64,000 bases of DNA from Psychromarinibacter halotolerans (GTDB taxonomy: Bacteria; Pseudomonadota; Alphaproteobacteria; Rhodobacterales; Rhodobacteraceae): positions 62,001-126,000 of the forward strand of contig NZ_JARGYD010000006.1 in the NCBI RefSeq assembly GCF_029168315.1. The letters run 5' to 3'. The translations under genes were made by a program, and so were the position numbers. Positions 9,007-17,105 of this stretch are shown one piece after another. The notes below the pieces were generated by a model. That model was not told the origin of the DNA. It was given only the letters and a program-made list of their open reading frames with translations, and searched no databases. The first letter of the stretch is position 1; every line of letters begins with the position of its first letter.

Positions 9007-10191
9007 TCAGCCGGAATGCCCCCCGGCTTGCCCCGCGGTCATCCGGCCGCGCAACTCGGCCAGCCGTTCGTAGACCGGAAGAACCGCGTTCCGGTCCACC
9101 ACGGGCGTGCGGCGAAGGCGCGACAGCACCTCTTCGGACAGGGTCGGGCCCTCGGGCATCGGCGCCATCTCGGGCAGGCTGCGCGCGGCCTGAGAGGCGG
9201 GCGGGGCGGTGTCCGGAACGGGTTCGGAGGCCGGTTCGGACGCATCTTCGGGCTCGGGGGCAGGGGCGGCCGTCGCCGTCTCGACCTCTGCCACGGCATC
9301 TTCGGTCGCGGGTTCCGGCACGCCTTCGGGTGCCGCGCCGGGATGCATCTCGCCATGAGAATAGTCGTAGGGCTGTTCGATGGTCTGCTGCGGCGCGGCG
9401 TCGACCGGTTCCGGTGCCACATCCGACTCGGTCGGCGACGGCGTCGGAGCCTCCTCGGCGGCGGGCTCTGCAACGGGCGCATCCGGGGCGGCGGCCATCT
9501 CAGGCTCGACATCCGGCAGGTCGGCCAAGGCGTCCTCGGTCGAGGTCTCGGGCACGGGGGCTTCGAAGGCCGTGTCGTCAGCGTCTCCCGCGTCGCCGTC
9601 GTCGGCGGGTTTGGCGAAGGGGTTGAAGCTTTCGTCCACCGGGGCCTGCGCCACGGGCGCATCCGCTTCGGGGGAGGCTGCAACGGTGTCCTCGGGCGCG
9701 GCGGGCACCTCGGGGGCCGTGTCCAGAGTCGCCTGCGCCGGCGCGGGGGCCTCGGGTTCGGGCGCCTCGGCCTCGGGCGTCGCCTCGGAATAGCCGTGCC
9801 GGATGATCTGCGGCGGCGCGCGGCGCTCGGCCTCCACATCGACGACTGGGGCGGCGGGTTGTTCCGACGGTACCTCTTGCGCGAAGCCGGTCTCGAACTC
9901 GGCATCCATGCCGCCATCGATCGGTTTCGACAGGGACGCAACATGCTTCACGCCCTGCTCGCGCAGGATCTTCTGAACCCCGCGAATAGTCAGGCCGTCA
10001 TCGTGCAGCAGCTTCTTTATGCCGCCCAACAGTGCCATGTCGGCGGGGCGGTAATAGCGTCGGCCACCGGCACGTTTGACCGGCTTCACCTGCGTGAAGC
10101 GGCTTTCCCAGAAGCGCAGCACATGGGTCGGCGTGCCAAGCCAGTCGGCGACCTCACTGATCGTGCGGAAGGCGTCGGGGGACTTGTCCAT
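9007..10191 (-). CDS. MerR-family regulator with long acidic Ala/Pro tail
   Basis: DNA-binding protein of 394 residues. The first 90 residues form a MerR winged helix-turn-helix: FRTISEVADWLGTPTHVLRFWE, then RRYYRPADMALLGGIKKLL and TIRGVQKILREQG. The remaining 300 residues are low-complexity Glu/Ala/Pro/Asp with no ligand-binding cysteines, so it is not a metal-sensing MerR. It follows ihfA after 12 bases on the same strand and is probably the last gene of the rpmF-plsX-fabH-ihfA operon. I recall that pairing with ihfA is common in alphaproteobacteria. Its targets are unknown. Confidence 0.88.
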   Translation of the reverse strand: MDKSPDAFRTISEVADWLGTPTHVLRFWESRFTQVKPVKRAGGRRYYRPADMALLGGIKKLLHDDGLTIRGVQKILREQGVKHVASLSKPIDGGMDAEFETGFAQEVPSEQPAAPVVDVEAERRAPPQIIRHGYSEATPEAEAPEPEAPAPAQATLDTAPEVPAAPEDTVAASPEADAPVAQAPVDESFNPFAKPADDGDAGDADDTAFEAPVPETSTEDALADLPDVEPEMAAAPDAPVAEPAAEEAPTPSPTESDVAPEPVDAAPQQTIEQPYDYSHGEMHPGAAPEGVPEPATEDAVAEVETATAAPAPEPEDASEPASEPVPDTAPPASQAARSLPEMAPMPEGPTLSEEVLSRLRRTPVVDRNAVLPVYERLAELRGRMTAGQAGGHSG

Positions 10192-10203
10192 TCAAACGTC
10201 CTG

Positions 10204-10503
10204 TCAGGATTTGTTCCCTGCAGCGACCCGGTCCTTCATCAGGTGCGAGGGACGGAAGGTCAGCACCCGGCGGGGCAGGATCGGAACCTCCTCGCCGGTC
10301 TTGGGGTTACGGCCCACGCGGGCCGCCTTGTCGCGCACCGAGAACGTGCCGAAGGACGAGATCTTGACCGTCTCGCCGCGGACGAGCGCGTCGGACATAT
10401 GATCCAGTACCGACTCGACCAGTTGCGCGGATTCATTGCGGGACAGGCCCACCTCGCGAAACACCGCTTCGCTGAGGTCCATGCGCGTCAATGTCTTACT
10501 CAT
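10204..10503 (-). CDS. ihfA: Integration host factor subunit alpha
   Basis: Nucleoid protein that, with IHF-beta, binds the minor groove and bends DNA sharply, affecting transcription and recombination. It has 99 residues, the family length. It begins TLTRMDLSEAVFREVGLSRNE and carries the arm sequence ISSFGTFSVRDKAARVGRNPKTGEE with the intercalating Pro region in RNPKTG. It lies 98 bases downstream of fabH and 12 bases before the MerR gene on the same strand. Confidence 0.97.
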   Translation of the reverse strand: MSKTLTRMDLSEAVFREVGLSRNESAQLVESVLDHMSDALVRGETVKISSFGTFSVRDKAARVGRNPKTGEEVPILPRRVLTFRPSHLMKDRVAAGNKS

Positions 10504-10601
10504 CCAAACTCCCCCTTGGAATTAGGGAAGGATAGGGGCGGGAGATTTTCAAAGTCAACATCAACAGCTTGCGGCAAGCGGCTAAGACGGAACTTTGTTC
10601 G

Positions 10602-11573
10602 CTACCAGCGCAGGACAACGGCGCCCCAGGCCAGTCCGCCGCCGATTGCCTCGGTCACGACAAGGTCGCCGGGCTTGATCTGGCCGCGTTCGACCCCGAC
10701 CGACAGGGCCAAGGGAATCGATGCCGCCGACGTGTTGCCGTGATCCTGAACGGTCACGACGACCTTTTCCATCGGCACGTCGAGCTTCTGGGCCGTCGCT
10801 TTGATGATGCGCAGGTTGGCCTGATGCGGCACCACCCAGTCGACATCGGCGTGGTCCAGCCCCGCCTTTTGCAGCGCCGCATCGGCGGTGGCCGCCAGCT
10901 TTTCGACGGCGTGGCGGAACACTTCTTTTCCGCGCATGCGCAGATGGCCGGTGTTCTGGGTCGAAACGCCGCCGTCGACATACAGGATGTCGCGATGCCG
11001 CCCGTCCGAGTTCAGATCCGCCGCAAGGATGCCGCGGTCGCCAGAGGTGCCTTCGCCCTCTTGCGCCTCAAGCACCAGCGCCCCCGCGCCGTCGCCGAAC
11101 AGCACGCAGGTGCCCCGGTCTTCCCAGTCGAGAATGCGCGAGAACGTCTCGGCCCCGATCACCATCACGCGCTTTGCCTGACCCGACATGATCATCGCGT
11201 TGGCGTTCGCCAGCGCAAAGACGAAACCGGCGCAGACCGCCTGCACGTCGAAGGCAAAGCCCGTTTCCATCTCCAGCGCGGCCTGAACCATCGTCGCAGC
11301 CGACGGAAAGGTCAGGTCGGCGGTCGAGGTCGCAAGGATGATCGCGTCGATGTCGGCGCCGGTCAGCCCGGCGTTGTCCAGCGCGGCACGGGCGGCACGC
11401 GTGGCAAGGTCCGAGGTGGTCTGACCCTCGGCGGCAAAGTGCCGCCGTTCGATGCCCGAACGCGACCGAATCCACTCGTCCGAGGTATCCAGCGTCTTTT
11501 CGAATTCAGCGTTTTCGACAATGCGGTCGGGCAAATAGTGACCGACCCCACGGACAACGGCGCGTGTTATCAT
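10602..11573 (-). CDS. fabH: 3-oxoacyl-ACP synthase III
   Basis: Beta-ketoacyl-ACP synthase III condenses acetyl-CoA with malonyl-ACP to start fatty acid synthesis. The 323-residue protein has the catalytic Cys114 in AVCAGF, His in VPHQANLRI and Asn in DHGNTSAAS, the complete Cys-His-Asn triad. Its start overlaps the plsX stop (ATGA, 11570-11573), so translation is probably coupled. The plsX-fabH pair links phospholipid and fatty acid synthesis. Confidence 0.97.
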   Translation of the reverse strand: MITRAVVRGVGHYLPDRIVENAEFEKTLDTSDEWIRSRSGIERRHFAAEGQTTSDLATRAARAALDNAGLTGADIDAIILATSTADLTFPSAATMVQAALEMETGFAFDVQAVCAGFVFALANANAMIMSGQAKRVMVIGAETFSRILDWEDRGTCVLFGDGAGALVLEAQEGEGTSGDRGILAADLNSDGRHRDILYVDGGVSTQNTGHLRMRGKEVFRHAVEKLAATADAALQKAGLDHADVDWVVPHQANLRIIKATAQKLDVPMEKVVVTVQDHGNTSAASIPLALSVGVERGQIKPGDLVVTEAIGGGLAWGAVVLRW

Positions 11574-12685
11574 TCTATATTACCGTTTCCAGCTTCTCTG
11601 CTCGCCGGATCATTGCCCGGCAGGGCGGCGGATGCAAGGCGCTCGGCCAGCCGCTGGTTGAACCCGGACTGGGCCAGTTTGAACGCCAGTTTGATGGCGG
11701 CGGAAACGCCCGTGGCGTCGGCCGAGCCGTGGCTTTTGACGACGGTGCCGTTCAGCCCAAGGAACACCCCGCCGTTCACCCGGCGCGGGTCGATCCGCTT
11801 GGACAGGCGCCGCAAGGAGGTCATCGCCAGAAGCGCCGCGATTCGGGACAGGGGGGTCGCCTTGAACGCCTCGCCCAGAAAATCGCGGATCAGCCCGGCG
11901 GTGCCTTCGCCGGTCTTCAGCGCGACGTTGCCGGTGAACCCGTCGGTGACGATCACGTCGACGCGGTCGGACGGAATGTCGCCGCCCTCGACGAAGCCAA
12001 CGTATTTATACCCGCCTAGCGACTGGCGCTGGTCCAGCATCTCGTTGGCGACCTTCAGCTCGGCGCGGCCCTTGTGTTCCTCGGTGCCGACGTTCAGCAG
12101 GCCGACCCGCGGGCTTTCCAGCCCAAGCCCGTTGCGGGCATAGCTGGCGCCCATCAGCGCGTATTGCAGCAGGTCGTCCTCGTCCGCGCGCACATCGGCG
12201 CCCACGTCCAGCATCATGTTGAACCCGCTGGGGTTCCGCGACGGCCACAGACAGGCGATGGCGGGGCGGTTCACACCGTCCAGCTTGCGCAGGCGCACCA
12301 TCGACACCGCCATCAGCGCGCCGGTGTTGCCGCAGGACACGCAGGCCTGCGCCTCGCCCGAGCGGACCGCTTCGATCGCGCTCCACATCGAGGTGTCCTT
12401 GCCCTTGCGCATGACATGGCTGGGTTTGGCGTCCATCGTCACGACGCCCTCGGCGTCGCGGATCTCGCACCGCTCGCGCAGCTGCGCCCGACGGGCCAGC
12501 AGCGGCTCAAGCTCGTCGCGCCGGCCGTGCAGGATGAACCCGATGTCGGGGTTCTTCGATGCCGACATGGCACAACCGCCAATGACGGCGGCCGGTCCCC
12601 GGTCGCCGCCCATGGCGTCTACGGATATCACGATACGGCCGGAACCCGCAGTGGACCGGGGCGGTTTGCTATCTGCTACGCCCAT
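11570..12685 (-). CDS. plsX: Phosphate acyltransferase PlsX
   Basis: Peripheral membrane enzyme that makes acyl-phosphate from acyl-ACP for the PlsX/PlsY route to lysophosphatidic acid. The 371-residue protein shows ISVDAMGGDRGPAAVIGG near the start, SCGNTGALMA and GFTGNVALKTGEG, all family signatures. The first about 15 residues (MGVADSKPPRSTAGSG) precede the conserved core and may be an extension. It follows rpmF after 24 bases and overlaps fabH by 4. Confidence 0.96.
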   Translation of the reverse strand: MGVADSKPPRSTAGSGRIVISVDAMGGDRGPAAVIGGCAMSASKNPDIGFILHGRRDELEPLLARRAQLRERCEIRDAEGVVTMDAKPSHVMRKGKDTSMWSAIEAVRSGEAQACVSCGNTGALMAVSMVRLRKLDGVNRPAIACLWPSRNPSGFNMMLDVGADVRADEDDLLQYALMGASYARNGLGLESPRVGLLNVGTEEHKGRAELKVANEMLDQRQSLGGYKYVGFVEGGDIPSDRVDVIVTDGFTGNVALKTGEGTAGLIRDFLGEAFKATPLSRIAALLAMTSLRRLSKRIDPRRVNGGVFLGLNGTVVKSHGSADATGVSAAIKLAFKLAQSGFNQRLAERLASAALPGNDPASREAGNGNIE

Positions 12686-12709
12686 CTCGTCACCGCGTCT
12701 CGTACCGGC

Positions 12710-12916
12710 TTACGCCGCGTCTTCGTCCAGCTCGATCTCGTCGGCCATCGCGACCACTTCACGGTCGGCATAGTGGCCGCAGGACGGGCAGACGTGGTGG
12801 GGGCGCTTCAGCTCGCCACAGTTCGGGCACTCGTTCGGGTTCGAACCTTCCAGCGAGTCGTGCGAACGGCGCATGTTGCGGCGCGACTTCGTAACTTTAT
12901 TCTGAGGGACAGCCAT
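12710..12916 (-). CDS. rpmF: Large-subunit ribosomal protein bL32
   Basis: Ribosomal protein of 68 residues. It begins AVPQNKVTKSRRNMRRSHDS and has two CxxC pairs (CPNCGELKRPHH and CPSCGHY), so it is the zinc-binding form, with an acidic C-terminus. It heads the rpmF-plsX-fabH-ihfA-merR operon on this strand. In many relatives yceD lies directly upstream; here yceD is 2.5 kb away, with an EF-G-like gene on the other strand in between. Confidence 0.98.
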   Translation of the reverse strand: MAVPQNKVTKSRRNMRRSHDSLEGSNPNECPNCGELKRPHHVCPSCGHYADREVVAMADEIELDEDAA

Positions 12917-13342
12917 GTCTCAACCTCGGTTTGCGGCGGGCCAAGCGCCCTTTGGTGAATAGGATAGGGCGGGGAAAACACCCCTTGGCCCGAATGTGTC
13001 AGCGAGGGCCGGAACATACTGCGATTCTTCAATCGTGCAAGCTGTTTTTCCGACCCGTTCCCCGGCCCGCATAAGGGGGCCAGAGGGCGCCCACATACGC
13101 CGGAGCGCGCCCCGTTTCAAGGGCTGGCTGTGCAAGGCTCTTGACGCAACGGCCGCCCGCGTCCGACCATGCGGCGCGGCCCCCTTCCAACGAACGCGGG
13201 CGATGCGGCGGAACATCCGCACACCCCCGGGGCGCACGGCAGGTCATCAGGCAGTCCAGAACCGGTCATCGGGCAGTGGTACGCGTGCGGTTGCGCGCGC
13301 ACCGCCTGTCGCACAAGGCCGGTCGGACAGAGGAGGACGGAC
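12917..13342. other. Intergenic region between divergent rpmF and EF-G-like gene
   Basis: This 426-base gap holds the promoters of two divergent genes. I find no convincing gene in it. A near-perfect 14-base direct repeat at 13242-13277 is listed separately. A ribosome site (AGGAGG, about 13331) precedes the EF-G-like ATG. If the ancestral order was yceD-rpmF, the insertion boundary should fall here. Confidence 0.6.
13242..13277. promoter_or_regulatory. Tandem 14-base direct repeat (operator-like)
   Basis: GGTCATCAGGCAGT at 13242 recurs as GGTCATCGGGCAGT at 13264, one mismatch and 22 bases apart (about two helical turns). It lies 66 bases upstream of the EF-G-like start codon. The period suits side-by-side binding of a dimeric regulator; the regulator is unknown. 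Confidence 0.35.
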
Positions 13343-15274
13343 ATGCGCTGCTTCACGGTGCTCGGACCATCGCAATCGGGGAAAACCACGCTGACAGAGG
13401 CGCTCGGCGCGCTGGAAGGGCGACAGCGCGCCACCCCCTTCGGCGACCGGCTGACCCTTCGATGTTTCGACTACCTGTCCGAGGCGTGGGGCGCGCTCGA
13501 CGTGACCGGCGGCGCCGACAACCTTGCGGCGGCGGGCCACGCGCTGGCGGCGTCGGACCACGCGGTCCTTGTGGTGCCGCCCCATCCCGAGGCGGCGCCG
13601 CAGGCGGCCCCTTACCTGAGACTGATCGAAGAGGCGGGCGTTCCCGCCTCTCTCTTCATCAACCACATGGACGGGTTCGAGGGCCGGGTGCGCGATACGG
13701 TGGCCGCGCTTCAGACCTATGCCGCGCATCTTCTGGTGCTGCGGCAGGTGCCGATCCGCGCTGGCGGCGAGATCACCGGCGCAGTGGACCTGATCTCGGA
13801 ACGCGCGTGGGAATACCGCGAGGGACGGCCCTCGGCGCTGGTGGAGATGCCGGAAACCATCCGTGCCCGCGAACAAGAGGCCCGGGCCGAGATGCTGGAA
13901 AACCTTGCCGACTATGACGACGCGCTGCTGGAACAGCTGATCGAGGACAAGGTCCCGGCGCCGGACAGCGTGTTCGCGATGGTCGCGGACATGCACCGGC
14001 GCAACGATATCCTGCCGGTGTTCCTTGGCGCGGCGCTGCACGCCAACGGGGTGACGCGGCTGATGAAGGACCTGCGCCACGAATCGGCGGGCCCCGAGGC
14101 GGTCGCGGCCCGCTTGCGCGTGGCACCCGACGCGGTGATCGCCGTCTGGGGCGACAACCGCCGCCACGTCGGCAAGTCGGTGCTGTTGCGCGACCTAGGC
14201 GGCGATCTTGCCCCCGGCGCCGCGTTGGGCGGCGGCACGCTGGGCACGCTGGCCGCGCCCGACGGCAAGCCGGTCGACGGGGCGGTGCCTCCGGGCGGGC
14301 TGGCGCTTGCGGTGAAGTCCGACCACCTCGCGCCCGGGACGGTCTATGCAAACGGCGATGCGCAGCCGATGCCCGACTGGGCCGCCGGTCCGGCGCCCGC
14401 CATGGTGCGCCTGCTGACCCCCGCGAACACCCGGGACGAGGCGCGGCTGTCCGGCGCGCTGTCGCGGGTCGCCGGCGTCGATCCCGGGCTGCGCCTGTCG
14501 CAGGACCCCGAAACCGGGCACGCCTGCGTCCATGTCCAGGGCCCGATGCATCTGCGCCGACTGTCCGACCTGCTGGCGTCGGAATTCGACATCGCGGTGC
14601 AGGACGACCCGCCCGAAGGCTGCTATCGCGAAACCGTCACGCGCCCGGCCGAGGCGCGCTATCGCCACCGCAAGCAGTCGGGCGGGGCAGGGCAGTTCGC
14701 GGACATCCACCTGACGGTGCGCCCGCAACAGCGCGGCGCGGGCTTTGCCTTCGACGAGACGGTGAAGGGCGGCGCGGTGCCCCGAAACTATATCCCCGCG
14801 GTGCAGGCGGGCTGCGAAGAGGCGCTGAAGCAGGGGCCGATGGGCTTTCCGGTGCTCGACGTCGCCGTTACGCTGACCGACGGCAAGCACCACGCGGTCG
14901 ACAGTTCGGACCACGCCTTCCGCACCGCCGGGCTGATGGGCCTGCGGCAGGCGCTGGCCGAGGCGGGGCCGGTGCTGCTGCAACCGGTGCAGCGCATCGA
15001 CATCCACGTCCCGTCGATCTACGCGGGCGGGCTGGTGGCGCAGGTCTCGGCGCTGAAGGGGCAGGTGCTGGGCTTCGACCCGCACCCGACCGCGCGCGGC
15101 TGGGACGTGTTCCGCGCCCTGATCCCGCAACCGGCCGAGGACGCGCTGTTCCGCGCACTGGCCGGGCTGACCCACGGCACCGGCTGGTACGAAAGCCGGT
15201 TCGACCATTACGAGGAACTGCACGGCAAGACCGCCGAGAAGGTGCGCGCCGACCGGGCGGCGGCAGAGGCCTGA
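13343..15274 (+). CDS. Divergent EF-G-like translational GTPase
   Basis: Paralogue of elongation factor G, 643 residues against about 700 for canonical EF-G. The P-loop GPSQSGKT (residues 8-15) is intact. The G3 DTPGH motif is replaced by DVTGG (53-57), and the G4 NKxD is NHMD (107-110). G4 lies about 35 residues earlier than in EF-G, so the switch I/effector region is shortened. Domains II to V follow, with GGAGQFADIHLTVRP and HAVDSSDHAFRTAG typical of domain IV. The ATG at 13343 has AGGAGG upstream; the frame is open earlier but without a site. It lies opposite in strand between yceD and rpmF. Role unknown; true EF-G activity is doubtful. Confidence 0.85.
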   Translation: MRCFTVLGPSQSGKTTLTEALGALEGRQRATPFGDRLTLRCFDYLSEAWGALDVTGGADNLAAAGHALAASDHAVLVVPPHPEAAPQAAPYLRLIEEAGVPASLFINHMDGFEGRVRDTVAALQTYAAHLLVLRQVPIRAGGEITGAVDLISERAWEYREGRPSALVEMPETIRAREQEARAEMLENLADYDDALLEQLIEDKVPAPDSVFAMVADMHRRNDILPVFLGAALHANGVTRLMKDLRHESAGPEAVAARLRVAPDAVIAVWGDNRRHVGKSVLLRDLGGDLAPGAALGGGTLGTLAAPDGKPVDGAVPPGGLALAVKSDHLAPGTVYANGDAQPMPDWAAGPAPAMVRLLTPANTRDEARLSGALSRVAGVDPGLRLSQDPETGHACVHVQGPMHLRRLSDLLASEFDIAVQDDPPEGCYRETVTRPAEARYRHRKQSGGAGQFADIHLTVRPQQRGAGFAFDETVKGGAVPRNYIPAVQAGCEEALKQGPMGFPVLDVAVTLTDGKHHAVDSSDHAFRTAGLMGLRQALAEAGPVLLQPVQRIDIHVPSIYAGGLVAQVSALKGQVLGFDPHPTARGWDVFRALIPQPAEDALFRALAGLTHGTGWYESRFDHYEELHGKTAEKVRADRAAAEA

Positions 15275-15281
15275 TCCCGGC

Positions 15282-15340
15282 TTCTTCTGTCCAAAAATAT
15301 CCCGGGGGAGCGCGCGCAGCGCGCGGGGGCAGAGCCCCCC
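15282..15340 (+). repeat. Dispersed double-hairpin repeat, copy 1
   Basis: TTCTTCT, then CAAAAATATCCCGGGGGAG, then two adjacent stem-loops: CGCGC-GCA-GCGCG, and GGGGGC-AGA-GCCCCC at 15325-15339. A second copy lies on the minus strand at 60337-60398 with the same order and spacing. It follows the EF-G-like gene directly. There is no T-tract, so it is not a standard intrinsic terminator. Confidence 0.75.
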
Positions 15341-15377
15341 GCGACCGCCTGAAACGGGTGCTGAAAGCGCAGAGCGC

Positions 15378-15932
15378 CTAGCCCTCGCCGTCGTCCTTCA
15401 TCTGCGCGCGCAACGCGGCAAGACCGGCGAAGGGCTTCGTCTCTTCCTCGCGGATCGGCTCGACGCCGTCCTCCGCGAAGGTCTCTTCGACCGGCGCGGC
15501 GCCCTCGGCGCGGGGATACATCGGCAGGTTCAGCGCCAGCGCCTCGATCATCAGCGCCTGCAGGTCCAGAACCGCCGGAAGCGGTTCGATCGTGTCGTCC
15601 TCGGGGATCTCGGCCTCTTCCGCCTCGGGCATCTCGGGCGGCTCGGCCACATAGCTGCGGGCCACCTCGGCGTCGATCCGCGTCGTCACCGGCGCCAGCG
15701 TCGCCACGCAGGGCTGCACCACCGTCGCGCCCAGCATCGCATCAAGCCGCCAGTCGCTTTTGCCCTCGGGCACCAGCCGCCCTTCCAGCCGCAGCTTTTT
15801 CAGCCCCAGCAGGTCCAGTTCGCCGGCAATCTCGGCGCGCACCTCGGCGTCCGGTTCCAGCCGGAAGTCATGCACGCCGCCGCTGCGCAGAGCGGCAAGT
15901 CGGATCTTGGTCGTCGCGTCGCGCTCGTCCAT
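15378..15932 (-). CDS. yceD: YceD/DUF177 family protein
   Basis: Member of the DUF177 family, linked in plants and bacteria to 23S rRNA accumulation. The 184-residue protein shows the family pattern VVQPCVATLAPVTTRID followed by an acidic stretch, then LDLQALMIEALALNLPMYPR. The start at MDERDATTK (15932) is preferred; the upstream extension runs into the divergent bamE promoter and has no homologous look. The gene diverges from bamE. It normally sits beside rpmF, from which it is here separated by the EF-G-like gene. Confidence 0.88.
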   Translation of the reverse strand: MDERDATTKIRLAALRSGGVHDFRLEPDAEVRAEIAGELDLLGLKKLRLEGRLVPEGKSDWRLDAMLGATVVQPCVATLAPVTTRIDAEVARSYVAEPPEMPEAEEAEIPEDDTIEPLPAVLDLQALMIEALALNLPMYPRAEGAAPVEETFAEDGVEPIREEETKPFAGLAALRAQMKDDGEG

Positions 15933-16056
15933 TCGCTTGAACCCTTTGCGTTCTATCTGGTAAGCGACGTAGAAGTTCGGCAGGCCCGAGACAAGAGGCC
16001 GGAACCACCGGCCGCTCGGGGGCCAGCGCCGCAAGGCCAGAGACGTGAGGGTTGCA

Positions 16057-16515
16057 ATGGGCAGGATCACCGCCGGTTTCCGGCTGACGCTAGTGGCGGG
16101 GCTGCTTGGCCTGCTTGCCGCCTGTTCCAACATCGACCGCACGCATGGCTACGTGCCGACAGACGACGTGCTGGCGCAAGTCACCGTCGGGGCCGACACC
16201 CGCGAAACGGTGGCAGAACTGGTTGGCCGTCCCTCGGCCTCGGGGATTCTCGACGTCGGCGGCTGGTATTACGTGAAATCCAAGTTCCGCGCCTACGGCT
16301 TCCGCCAGCAGCGCGAGATCGAGCGCGAAGTCGTCGCGATCAGCTTCAACGAGGCCGGTGTGGTCGAGAACGTCGAGCGGTTCGGCATGGCCGAGGGCCG
16401 CGACATCACGATTTCGCGCCGCGTGACCGACAGCAACATCAAGGGCGTTTCGTTCCTGCGTCAGCTGTTCGGCAGCTTCGGCAACTTCACTGCGGACCAG
16501 CTGCTGGCCCGGTAG
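16057..16515 (+). CDS. bamE: Outer-membrane assembly lipoprotein BamE
   Basis: Small lipoprotein of the BAM complex that inserts beta-barrel proteins in the outer membrane. The 152-residue product has a signal peptide ending in the lipobox LLAAC (Cys about 24). The SmpA/OmlA fold follows, with DDVLAQVTVGADTRETVAELVGRP. The ATG at 16057 is preferred over GTG at 16045 because GTGAGG lies just upstream. It diverges from yceD. An intrinsic terminator follows. Confidence 0.92.
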   Translation: MGRITAGFRLTLVAGLLGLLAACSNIDRTHGYVPTDDVLAQVTVGADTRETVAELVGRPSASGILDVGGWYYVKSKFRAYGFRQQREIEREVVAISFNEAGVVENVERFGMAEGRDITISRRVTDSNIKGVSFLRQLFGSFGNFTADQLLAR

Positions 16516-16543
16516 GTCCGGCGGCCTTGACCGACAGGTTTCA

Positions 16544-16571
16544 GACCCGGCGCCGGTGCGCCGGGTCTTTT
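16544..16571 (+). terminator. Intrinsic terminator after bamE
   Basis: A perfect 9-bp stem GACCCGGCG/CGCCGGGTC with a six-base loop is followed by TTTT. It is 29 bases after the bamE stop and also lies at the 3' end of the convergent msrB gene. Confidence 0.85.
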
Positions 16572-16576
16572 CATGT

Positions 16577-16969
16577 TCAGTCTTCCGGTTCGAATTCCAG
16601 CGCCACGCCGTTGATGCAATAGCGCAGTCCCGTGGGCTGCGGCCCGTCGGGGAAGACGTGGCCAAGGTGTGCTTCGCAGCGGTTGCAGTGCACCTCGGTC
16701 CGTTTCATGAACCAGCTGCGGTCCTCGCTTTCGCCCACCAGCTCGCCGTCCAGCGGCTGCCAGAACGAGGGCCAGCCGCTGCCGCTTTCGAACTTGTGCG
16801 CCTGATCGAACAGGGGCGCGCCGCAGCAGGTGCAGCGGAAGGTGCCCGGATCTTTCGGGAAATCGTCGTGCGTGAACGCGCGCTCGGTGCCGTGCTTGCG
16901 GGTGACCTTGTAGGTCAGATCGTCAAGCTGCTCGCGCCATTCCGCGTCGGTCTTGGTGACCTTGTCCAT
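16577..16969 (-). CDS. msrB: Peptide-methionine (R)-S-oxide reductase
   Basis: Repairs the R epimer of methionine sulfoxide in oxidised proteins. The 130-residue protein has both zinc pairs (Cys46/Cys49 in FRCTCCG and Cys95/Cys98 in HCNRCEAH), the ESGSGWPSF block, and the catalytic Cys118 in RYCINGVALEF. It has no signal peptide, so it is cytoplasmic. It converges on bamE. Confidence 0.97.
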   Translation of the reverse strand: MDKVTKTDAEWREQLDDLTYKVTRKHGTERAFTHDDFPKDPGTFRCTCCGAPLFDQAHKFESGSGWPSFWQPLDGELVGESEDRSWFMKRTEVHCNRCEAHLGHVFPDGPQPTGLRYCINGVALEFEPED

Positions 16970-17105
16970 GTATGCTCTCCGGCTTCGTCAGATGGGTGTC
17001 ACATCTTGTGTGTACCTGAACTCGAAACCATAGGTAATATCGCGTGGCGGCTTTCCAAGTTCAGCGGACGGGCCGTCCCGGTACGGATCGGGCGGAGAGG
17101 GCAGG

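Noticed and set aside
13343..15274. EF-G-like gene considered as a pseudogene
   Set aside because: The frame is open for 643 codons with a strong ribosome site and conserved C-terminal domains; motif changes alone do not show decay.
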